Assembly (NCBI RefSeq): GCF_000060285.1
Contig: NC_008555.1
Coordinates: 2,750,131-2,814,130 of the forward strand
Length of the DNA: 64,000 bases
Reading direction: 5' to 3'
Origin: Listeria welshimeri serovar 6b str. SLCC5334
Lineage (GTDB): Bacteria > Bacillota > Bacilli > Lactobacillales > Listeriaceae
Shown here: positions 48,938 to 56,190 of the stretch, piece by piece
Numbering within the stretch: the first letter of the stretch is position 1
How the letters are laid out: each line of letters starts with the position of its first letter
The notes under the pieces: generated by a model
The model's input: only the letters and a program-made list of their open reading frames with translations
Told to the model about the DNA's origin: nothing
The model's database searches: none
Position numbers and translations under genes: made by a program

Positions 48938-49990
48938 TTAAAGGGTAATTCCCATTTTAATACTTAAATCTGGTTGTTGGTCGACATATTTCATGTAACT
49001 CTCCGCCGAATCAGCGAATGGAACAACTGGATCAATGATATCCGAGCAATCTAAGTAGCCATTCATCAGTAGTTCCCAACAAGTTTCCTCGATACGTTTG
49101 CGATCCCAGCGCGGATAATCAGGGTTTGGCTCACTAGCCGCACGTGAAAAGACTATTTTCGCATTATTGAAATGAGCTTCTCGCCCAAGGTTAAATCCTT
49201 CAGGGAAAGGCTTGGCGAAAGCTACATAAGAAATTGTTCCACCATAAGCAATCCCGCGTAGTGCAGCTTGAAGCGCCGCCGCATTACCACTTGTTTCAAT
49301 GATAGAATCTGCACCAAGTTTACCAGTAAGACGTTTCACTTCTAAACCAACATCTGTACTTATCGGATCAAAAGTAGCATCTGCTCCATGTTTTTCAGCA
49401 ATCTCACGGCGATGGCTAAGTGGATCAACCCCAATAACAACACTTGCGCCGGCTTTTTTCGCTAATTGAATCGCAATTTGACCAATCGCGCCAAGGCCAA
49501 CAACAACAACGTAGTCACCTGCTCGAACATGAGCATCCCGCACACCACTCATTGCAAATTGAGCCGGATCGTAGCAAACAGCATTTTTCCAATTAGCACC
49601 TTTTGGCAATTTACGTAATTTATAATTATCGACAGCTTTCACAATGACAGTCTCCATAATGGGTCCATAAGAACAAACAACATCCCCAAGCTCATATTCA
49701 GTCACTTTATTCCCACACTCAATCACTTCACCAACAACCATGTTCCCTAGCTGAAACTCGCCAAACACAATACCTCGCGCACTATTTGTTTCACGTGAAA
49801 CAAATAGATTCCATTCTGGTGAAAATTCTTCATCAATAAAAGGACTAATACCTCTAAAATCGACTACTTCCGTTCCATGTTTTGGAGAAGCGAATTGTAC
49901 TTTAATTTTTACTTCATCTTCTAAAACTTCACGATCATTATACTCTACTAATTCTGCTACACGAGGTGCTGTTGCAACTAATTTTTTCAT
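48938..49990 (-). CDS. MDR-family dehydrogenase (YcjQ-like)
   Basis: A 350-residue medium-chain dehydrogenase with the Rossmann motif VVVGLGAIGQIAIQLAKKAG and GRE/AHFNNAKIVFSRA near 270. The usual catalytic-zinc cysteine (CGTD) is replaced by SPKHGTEVVDF, as I recall for E. coli YcjQ. That enzyme oxidises the C3 hydroxyl of D-gulosides. A perfect parS lies within it at 49787-49802. Confidence 0.9.
   Translation of the reverse strand: MKKLVATAPRVAELVEYNDREVLEDEVKIKVQFASPKHGTEVVDFRGISPFIDEEFSPEWNLFVSRETNSARGIVFGEFQLGNMVVGEVIECGNKVTEYELGDVVCSYGPIMETVIVKAVDNYKLRKLPKGANWKNAVCYDPAQFAMSGVRDAHVRAGDYVVVVGLGAIGQIAIQLAKKAGASVVIGVDPLSHRREIAEKHGADATFDPISTDVGLEVKRLTGKLGADSIIETSGNAAALQAALRGIAYGGTISYVAFAKPFPEGFNLGREAHFNNAKIVFSRAASEPNPDYPRWDRKRIEETCWELLMNGYLDCSDIIDPVVPFADSAESYMKYVDQQPDLSIKMGITL
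49787..49802. promoter_or_regulatory. parS: parS site, perfect, inside the YcjQ-like gene
   Basis: TGTTTCACGTGAAACA within the coding region. Confidence 0.95.
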
Positions 49991-50008
49991 GTTAAATAAC
50001 TTCCTTTC

Positions 50009-50860
50009 TTATCCTTTAACTCCACCGTCTGTTAAGTTTCCTTTGATGAATCGTTCTGAAATTGCATACATAATAACAACTGGAAGTGCCGTAACAAGTG
50101 ATGCTGCCATCATTCTGCCCCAAATATAATCAGGTGTACTAAATAGCGTATTTAAGCCAATTGGTAATGTGAATTTCTCTGAGCTTGATAGGAAAATCGA
50201 AGCAAATAGATAATCATTCCAAGCTACCATAAAGCAATATACAAACACAGAAACAATTCCTGAAATCGCTAGCGGAACAATGATTCTTAAAATAATTTGG
50301 AAGCGATTCAACCCATCCATCATTGCAGCTTCTTCAATATCAGAAGGAATCGTGTCAAAATAACTTTTTAGCATAAATACTGCTGTTGGTAGTGTTTGAA
50401 CGACCATTGTGATAATCAAAGCTGTTTCTGTATCGTATAACCCCAAACTCGAAATTATTTTAAACAATGGAACAATTAATAAAATTCCGGAGAACATATA
50501 AACCGTGTAAAAACTCGCATTAATCGTCATTCGCCCTTTAAAACGTAATTTAGATAATGCATATGCGCCTAAAATCCCCAAAACAACTGCAATTCCTGCC
50601 GCAAAAATCGAAACCATCAAGCTATTTTTAAAGTACGTCAAGAATGGAAAAATATCTGGATTAAAAATATCGATATAATGCTGGAATGTAAAATCTTTCG
50701 GGAAAAATGTTGGATGTGTAGAAATGGCTTCTTTGGTGCTCTTAAACGAAGTCATTAACATAATCGCAAAAGGGAACAATGTGATACATAAAAACGCAAC
50801 CATCGTTACATAAAACGCGATTTTCTTTGTTCTTTTTGACTTTTTACTACTTACCGCCAT
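50009..50860 (-). CDS. ABC sugar permease, MalG type (YcjP-like)
   Basis: A 283-residue inner-membrane subunit with six membrane segments and the EAA loop EEAAMMDGLNRFQIILRI for docking the ATPase. It overlaps the first permease gene by 14 bases. The ATPase is not encoded nearby, so a shared MsmX/MsmK-type ATPase is expected to drive it. Confidence 0.92.
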   Translation of the reverse strand: MAVSSKKSKRTKKIAFYVTMVAFLCITLFPFAIMLMTSFKSTKEAISTHPTFFPKDFTFQHYIDIFNPDIFPFLTYFKNSLMVSIFAAGIAVVLGILGAYALSKLRFKGRMTINASFYTVYMFSGILLIVPLFKIISSLGLYDTETALIITMVVQTLPTAVFMLKSYFDTIPSDIEEAAMMDGLNRFQIILRIIVPLAISGIVSVFVYCFMVAWNDYLFASIFLSSSEKFTLPIGLNTLFSTPDYIWGRMMAASLVTALPVVIMYAISERFIKGNLTDGGVKG

Positions 50861-51728
50861 TCAAATCCACCCGCTTTCTTGCAAAAATAATAACAACAAA
50901 AATAATGACAAATAATATGACAGAAATCGCTGCTGCTTTTCCTAAATCATTGAATGCAAATGCTGTTTTATATAAATAAACTCCAAGGATATTTACTTTA
51001 TTCGTGAGTAAGTATACATCAGTGAACATATAGAACATCCAAATCGCACGAAGCGTAATAACTGTTGCAAGTACCGGCATAATCGCTGGCAAAGTAACAA
51101 TCTTGAATTTATCCCAAATGTTCGCGCCGTCCATATCAGCTGCCTCATAAAGCGACTTATCGACCGTTTGCAAAATCGCCAAAAATGAAATAAAGGCATA
51201 CGGGAAATACCGCCATATCGCAAAAAATGTGACTAAAAAGAAACTAGAAACTGGGTTATCAAACCATAACGGCGCTTCTTTGAACATATGAAGTACATCT
51301 ACAGTCATAAAATTAATTACGCCATAACCATTATTAAACATATACTTCCATGCAAAAATAAGGGAAATAGATGGTGTTACATACGATAAAATAATAAGCG
51401 ACCGAGCCGTTCTCCTAAAGCGAAATTCACGATTAAAGAATATCGCCACAAGTAGCCCCATCCCCGTGCTACCAACTACAACAAGTGCTGTATAAGCCAC
51501 CGTAAGCCCTAATGACTTATAAAATTCTGGATCCTTCAAAATATCTATATAATTTTGTAAACCAACAAAGACCGATTTAATATTCGGATTAAGTGGCATA
51601 TCTAAAAAACTAATCTGGATATTAGAAATCATTGGATATAAAACAAGTGTTGCAAGTAAAACAAAACTCGGTGCAAGTAAAATCATTGCTAACTTAAAGT
51701 CAGACCTTTTATATACTTTTGTTTTCAT
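50847..51728 (-). CDS. ABC sugar permease, MalF type (YcjO-like)
   Basis: A 293-residue permease with six membrane segments and the EAA loop YEAADMDGANIWDKFKIVTLP. It forms the channel with the MalG-type subunit. An intercistronic hairpin separates it from the binding-protein gene upstream. Confidence 0.92.
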   Translation of the reverse strand: MKTKVYKRSDFKLAMILLAPSFVLLATLVLYPMISNIQISFLDMPLNPNIKSVFVGLQNYIDILKDPEFYKSLGLTVAYTALVVVGSTGMGLLVAIFFNREFRFRRTARSLIILSYVTPSISLIFAWKYMFNNGYGVINFMTVDVLHMFKEAPLWFDNPVSSFFLVTFFAIWRYFPYAFISFLAILQTVDKSLYEAADMDGANIWDKFKIVTLPAIMPVLATVITLRAIWMFYMFTDVYLLTNKVNILGVYLYKTAFAFNDLGKAAAISVILFVIIFVVIIFARKRVDLNGGK

Positions 51729-51769
51729 AATGCCTCCTTAAATCAAAAAGCGACGTACCAAACTGTGAA

Positions 51770-51800
51770 AAATGGCGGGGAGTCATGCTCCCCGCTATTT
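51770..51800 (-). terminator. Hairpin between binding-protein and permease genes
   Basis: AAATAGCGGGGAG / CTCCCCGCCATTT with a short T-run on the minus strand. Such stems often raise the ratio of binding protein to permease. Confidence 0.7.
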
Positions 51801-51802
51801 GA

Positions 51803-53095
51803 TTACTTACCTTCTTCAGCTTTTTTCTGTGCTGCTTTTAAGTCTGCTGAAACATCTCCATCGCCAACAGTTACATTATTAACCATTTGTGCGATAATAC
51901 CTGAGCTTGTGATATCTCCCATTTTTGTATAGTTTTTTCCATCAACTAGTCCGAAAACTTGGATATCATTGAAAGATGCTGCAATTTCATTTGGAAGATC
52001 ACCAAACGATTTAATTACTTCATTTTCTTTGTATGCTTTTTGTTCTACTACTTCTTTATTGACTGGTTGTGCGCCACCCGGGGACATTAATACCCAAGTC
52101 GCCATGTTTTCTGGTTGTGACAAGTATTCAACAAATTTTTTCGTTGCTTTCTTTTGTTCATCATCAAGGCCTGCTGAAATAGTTAAACCAGAAACGGTCC
52201 CATAAACTGCTTTTTCTTTTTCTTCTGGAATTGCGAAACCAATGTTAGAGGGATCGCCTTCTTCATATACAGATGGAAGAATATACGTTGAGTACATTGC
52301 CATCGGTACTGTTCCATTCATAAAAGCATCTTTAATTTCTGTTACATCATTTGAACCAGGCATTGTATATGCGGAAAGATCTTTATAGTATTGAAGTGCT
52401 TCTTTCATTTCTGGTGTATCAATAGTTACATTTCCTTTTGCATCCAAAACGTTAGCTTTATTAGAAAGCGCGAATTGGGAGAAAGCTTGCTCGCTCATAG
52501 TACTTTCTGCTGTTGGAATTGCAATACCATATTTTTTATCTGCTTTATTAGTGAATTTTTTTGCCACTTTTTCTACTTCAGCCCAGCTTTTTGGTTCTTC
52601 AAAGCCAGCATCTGCTAACGCTTTTTTGTTGTACCAAATACCTTGAATCCAACCACTTAATGGTGCTGCAATATAGCTTTTACCATCTTCAGAACGAACT
52701 AGGTTTCTCGCTCCATCATAGTAGTTATCTGCTCCAACTGAATCAATAACGTCTTTCACTGCTTCTTGATCAATTAATTCATCTTTATCCATTACTTTAG
52801 CAAAATCTTGGCTTACTTCCATTGTTGCTGGAAGTTTACCAGAACGAGCAAGTGTTACTACTTTTGTATTAAAAGCATCTTCTTCTACTGGAATTTGTTT
52901 GACCTTGATTGTCGGATTTTTCTTCTCAAAATCAGCAATTAGTTTTTTAATAACATCTAAACGTTCTTTTTCAACGGATGAGTGCATAAATTCAATCGTT
53001 ACTTCCTTACTACCAGACTCTTTTCCCCCACATGCAGCTAATACCGCACTTAGAACCAACACAACAACAAGTAATATAAGACTTTTTTTCTTCAT
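51803..53095 (-). CDS. ABC sugar-binding lipoprotein (YcjN-like)
   Basis: A 430-residue extracellular solute-binding protein. Its signal peptide ends in a lipobox LAAC (C22) and a family 1 fold follows (PLSGWIQGIWYNKKALADAGFEEPKSW). It overlaps the GH13 gene by 4 bases and should deliver the substrate glycoside to the two permeases. Confidence 0.93.
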   Translation of the reverse strand: MKKKSLILLVVVLVLSAVLAACGGKESGSKEVTIEFMHSSVEKERLDVIKKLIADFEKKNPTIKVKQIPVEEDAFNTKVVTLARSGKLPATMEVSQDFAKVMDKDELIDQEAVKDVIDSVGADNYYDGARNLVRSEDGKSYIAAPLSGWIQGIWYNKKALADAGFEEPKSWAEVEKVAKKFTNKADKKYGIAIPTAESTMSEQAFSQFALSNKANVLDAKGNVTIDTPEMKEALQYYKDLSAYTMPGSNDVTEIKDAFMNGTVPMAMYSTYILPSVYEEGDPSNIGFAIPEEKEKAVYGTVSGLTISAGLDDEQKKATKKFVEYLSQPENMATWVLMSPGGAQPVNKEVVEQKAYKENEVIKSFGDLPNEIAASFNDIQVFGLVDGKNYTKMGDITSSGIIAQMVNNVTVGDGDVSADLKAAQKKAEEGK

Positions 53096-54789
53096 TTTTG
53101 TTCCTCCCTGTAATTTTTGGTTTTTAGCCAGCAGAATTCATAGCCACTAAGCTTTATGGAATCGCTCCCAGTTATAGTGGAACCCGTATAAAGATTTGTA
53201 TAAACACCGCTGTCTAGTGAATAACTCACTTCTTGTTCTGATAAATTGTGAATCAATATAATCGATTCCGCGCCAGATGATCGTTTAATAACAAACAATT
53301 CCGCCGTAGATTCTAAAACTTCCATCGGGATTTCTGGATGGAAAAGTGATTCCGCTTTTCGTGTACTAATTAATTTTGTTAACGCATCATAAGTTCCTTT
53401 TCGTAAGGAATCAGCCTGTTCTAATTCAGCTGTGATTTCTGCTAAGTGGTATTTTTTTCGATTAATAGAGCGATTGTGCCCTGTTTTTTCTACTCCTAAA
53501 TAATCATTTCTGCTTCCTAAAATACTTTGAATATAAACAGCTGGAACTCCTGGAATAGACATCAGTACGGCATGAGCTACAAGGAATCTCGCCAGTCTCA
53601 AATCGTCCGTATCTCCCCGCTCACTTAAAGCATCCATATAAGTCACATTAATTTCGTAAGGACTTTTAGTTCCATCTGGATTTTGTTTATACGAAACGAG
53701 TGCTCCTTCTTTTTCCAAATCATCCACTAAAGCCAAAATTTCTGCTTCTGGGATAATTCCGCGCACTGGGTTTAAACCAATTCCATCATGTGAAGCAAGG
53801 AAATTAAAGAATGTGCGTTTTCCTTCTGGTAATTCTAAATTTCGCGCCCAGTTGCTTAAAAACCCGGCATTCCCATGATGTATCGCGTGAAGTACGAGTG
53901 GCGGAAGTGGAAACTGATAAACCATATGCGCTTCTTTTTCACCGTTTCCAAAGTAGCTAATATTATCCACGTGCGGCACATTCGTTTCAGTAATAATAAT
54001 TGTCCCAGGTGCTGCGATATCCACTAAATCTCTAAATAATTTCACGATTTCATGTGTCTCTTCTAAATGAATCGAACTTGTCCCGGGAACTTTCCACATA
54101 AAACCAACCGCGTCGAGCCGCACATATTCGGCGCCTTCTTCTAAATAAAACATCAATACATCAATCATCTTATAAAGAACTTCTGAACTGGCAAAGTTTA
54201 AATCAATTTGATCCTCACTGAATGTTGTCCAAATATGACCTACTTTTCCTGAATCAAATTGAAAAGGCGTGAGTACAGGTGTTGCACGCGGCCTTGTCAC
54301 CGCGCTCAGGTCCGTGTCAGGATTCATTTCCACAAAGAAATTTCGAAATTCCTCATCACCAGCTAAATACCGCTTAAACCACTCACTTTTTGCTGACATA
54401 TGATTACAAACAAAATCAAACATCAACCGCGCCGACTTTTCCATTTCCTGAATATCTTCCCAATCCCCAAGCTCCGGATTCACTGCCTTATAATCAATGA
54501 CGGAAAATCCATCATCCGACGAATAAGGATAAAAAGGCAAGAAATGAACTACCTCAAAAGTCGATTTTAAATAACTATCATACATTTTCTTAAAAGTTGT
54601 TAATGTTTTTTGGGATTCTTCTTTAAATTGATCTCCATATGTAATTAAAACTATATCTTTCTCATCCCACATATCTTTTCGCGCTAACTTTCGTTGTTTC
54701 GTTTGCTGTACCCGTGCTTCGATTCTTGCGGCTAAACTTTCTACCACCTCTTCGGCATATAACCGCGAAAGTCGTTTTCTTAAATTCAT
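53092..54789 (-). CDS. GH13_18 glycoside phosphorylase (YcjM/glucosylglycerate phosphorylase-like)
   Basis: The 565-residue alpha-amylase-family enzyme has the nucleophile aspartate in EYVRLDAVGFMWK, the acid/base glutamate in IIITETNVPH, and FNFLASHDGIGLNPVRG. Fold and length match subfamily GH13_18 (sucrose phosphorylase group). Similarity to E. coli YcjM and the glycerate kinase in the same operon favour 2-O-glucosylglycerate phosphorylase, giving alpha-glucose-1-phosphate and glycerate. Sucrose or sucrose-6-phosphate phosphorylase are alternatives. It is the first gene of the operon, opposite the LacI regulator. Confidence 0.9.
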   Translation of the reverse strand: MNLRKRLSRLYAEEVVESLAARIEARVQQTKQRKLARKDMWDEKDIVLITYGDQFKEESQKTLTTFKKMYDSYLKSTFEVVHFLPFYPYSSDDGFSVIDYKAVNPELGDWEDIQEMEKSARLMFDFVCNHMSAKSEWFKRYLAGDEEFRNFFVEMNPDTDLSAVTRPRATPVLTPFQFDSGKVGHIWTTFSEDQIDLNFASSEVLYKMIDVLMFYLEEGAEYVRLDAVGFMWKVPGTSSIHLEETHEIVKLFRDLVDIAAPGTIIITETNVPHVDNISYFGNGEKEAHMVYQFPLPPLVLHAIHHGNAGFLSNWARNLELPEGKRTFFNFLASHDGIGLNPVRGIIPEAEILALVDDLEKEGALVSYKQNPDGTKSPYEINVTYMDALSERGDTDDLRLARFLVAHAVLMSIPGVPAVYIQSILGSRNDYLGVEKTGHNRSINRKKYHLAEITAELEQADSLRKGTYDALTKLISTRKAESLFHPEIPMEVLESTAELFVIKRSSGAESIILIHNLSEQEVSYSLDSGVYTNLYTGSTITGSDSIKLSGYEFCWLKTKNYREEQK

Positions 54790-54808
54790 CCTTATTTACC
54801 TCCTAACC

Positions 54809-54820
54809 GGGAGCGCTCCC
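54809..54820. promoter_or_regulatory. Perfect palindrome, candidate LacI-type operator
   Basis: GGGAGCGCTCCC lies about 20 bases before the GH13 start codon. Confidence 0.6.
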
Positions 54821-54840
54821 ACAAAAAGAATTATAGTATG

Positions 54841-54852
54841 GAAAGCGCTTTC
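54841..54852. promoter_or_regulatory. Perfect palindrome, cre- or LacI-like operator
   Basis: GAAAGCGCTTTC contains the AARCGYT core of CcpA cre sites with two mismatches in the full consensus, so catabolite repression or the local LacI protein may act here. Confidence 0.55.
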
Positions 54853-55018
54853 TGTCAAACACAATTTTAAGTGAATTTCCTAATGCGTTGATAGAAGTTA
54901 GTTTCCAAGTGTAAGCGTCATCTAGTTGGACATTTACTTGGAAATTGAGTAAGATAAATATGGATGCTAATGACCGGAACCGATACCGGCAAGAAGATAG
55001 AGAGAAAGGAAGATTACC

Positions 55019-56044
55019 TTGGCAGCAACTATTTATGACATAGCAAAACATGCGGGAGTTTCAAAATCAACGGTATCTAGAGTACTAAATAATCAAGCTA
55101 ACATCTCTAAAGAATCCAGAAAAAAAGTATTAGCAGCAATTGATGAACTGAACTACCAACCAAGCAAATTAGCACGTGCTCTCACTTCTTCAGGGTTTGA
55201 TGCTATCATGGTAATCTCCAATCGCTCTACTACAACAACAACTGGAAATCCGTTTTTTTCGGAAATAATTCAATCCATTTCCACTCAAGCTGAGTTGGAA
55301 AATTTTGACTTGATTCTTCAAACTGCTAAAAATAGCGAAGACGAACTGAAAAAATGTCTTTCAAAAATTCAAGAAAAAATGATTAAAGGAATAATTATGC
55401 TCAGTTCACCAGCTGACGAAGATTTTTTTCATCAATTAGACCCATATAATATTCCTATTGTTGTTACAGGAAAAGTAGAAGGCCATTATAAAAACATTTA
55501 TTCTGTTGACACAGACAATTTTGGCGACAGTTATGCCTTAACTAAACATTTGATTACTCAAGGTCATAAAAAAATCGCTTGTATTCATGCACCACTTGAT
55601 TACCACGTTTCAATCGATCGGCTCGCTGGTTTTCGTAGCTGTTTGTTTGACCACCAGTTAGACCTTCGAAGTGACTGGATTATTGATAGCGGTTATAGTA
55701 TTGAAGATAGCTATAAAGCCGCATTGAGGCTGATGGAAGGACATGACAAACCGACAGCAGTTTTTGCAACAGATGATTTAAAAGTTCTTAGCGTCTATAA
55801 AATGGCAGCTGATAAAAACTTGCAAATTCCTGCAGATTTTTCTATCATAGGCTATAATGATAAGGTCGCTTCAGCATTTCTATCACCACCACTCACTTCC
55901 ATAGATATTCCAATCAACAAACTTGGAAGGAAAGCGACTAACTTATTATTCCGCTTAATTCACCAAGACAAAAACGTACCAAAAACAACCATTATCCAAA
56001 CCGAAATGATTGAACGTGAATCCATTCAGAAAATAAACACCTAA
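55019..56044 (+). CDS. LacI family transcriptional regulator (YcjW-like)
   Basis: A 341-residue repressor with the N-terminal HTH TIYDIAKHAGVSKSTVSRVLNNQA and a periplasmic-binding-protein-type ligand domain. The start is a TTG at 55019-55021 behind AAAGGA. It is divergent from the ten-gene phosphorylase operon, and palindromes in the shared gap are likely operators. E. coli has the LacI-type YcjW at the ycj cluster. Confidence 0.93.
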   Translation: MAATIYDIAKHAGVSKSTVSRVLNNQANISKESRKKVLAAIDELNYQPSKLARALTSSGFDAIMVISNRSTTTTTGNPFFSEIIQSISTQAELENFDLILQTAKNSEDELKKCLSKIQEKMIKGIIMLSSPADEDFFHQLDPYNIPIVVTGKVEGHYKNIYSVDTDNFGDSYALTKHLITQGHKKIACIHAPLDYHVSIDRLAGFRSCLFDHQLDLRSDWIIDSGYSIEDSYKAALRLMEGHDKPTAVFATDDLKVLSVYKMAADKNLQIPADFSIIGYNDKVASAFLSPPLTSIDIPINKLGRKATNLLFRLIHQDKNVPKTTIIQTEMIERESIQKINT

Positions 56045-56065
56045 GCTTATTTTCTGAATTTACTT

Positions 56066-56138
56066 GGTCCTGTAGCTCAGTTGGGAGAGTATCACCTTGA
56101 CATGGTGGGGGTCGCTGGTTCGAGACCAGTCGGGACCA
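56066..56138 (+). tRNA. tRNA-Val (GAC)
   Basis: A full cloverleaf is visible: acceptor GGTCCTG / CGGGACC (one U-G pair), D arm GCTC/GAGT, anticodon stem TCACC/GGTGG with loop TTGACAT (anticodon GAC), and T arm CTGG TTCGAGA CCAG. CCA is not encoded. It is a single tRNA gene. Confidence 0.95.
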
Positions 56139-56144
56139 TTTATC

Positions 56145-56183
56145 AAAAAAAGCATCCTTTTAACGAAAAGGAATGCTTTTTTT
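56145..56183. terminator. Bidirectional terminator after the tRNA
   Basis: AAAAAGCATCCTTTT / AAAAGGAATGCTTTTT with A- and T-runs. Confidence 0.88.
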
Positions 56184-56190
56184 GGTTTTA

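Noticed and set aside
43092..54789. Missing ABC ATPase as evidence of a broken transporter
   Set aside because: Sugar ABC systems in Bacillota commonly share one ATPase encoded elsewhere, and both permeases keep intact EAA loops.
54803..55051. 82-codon minus-strand ORF in the LacI/GH13 gap
   Set aside because: It overlaps the operators and the LacI start, has no ribosome site and no recognisable sequence.
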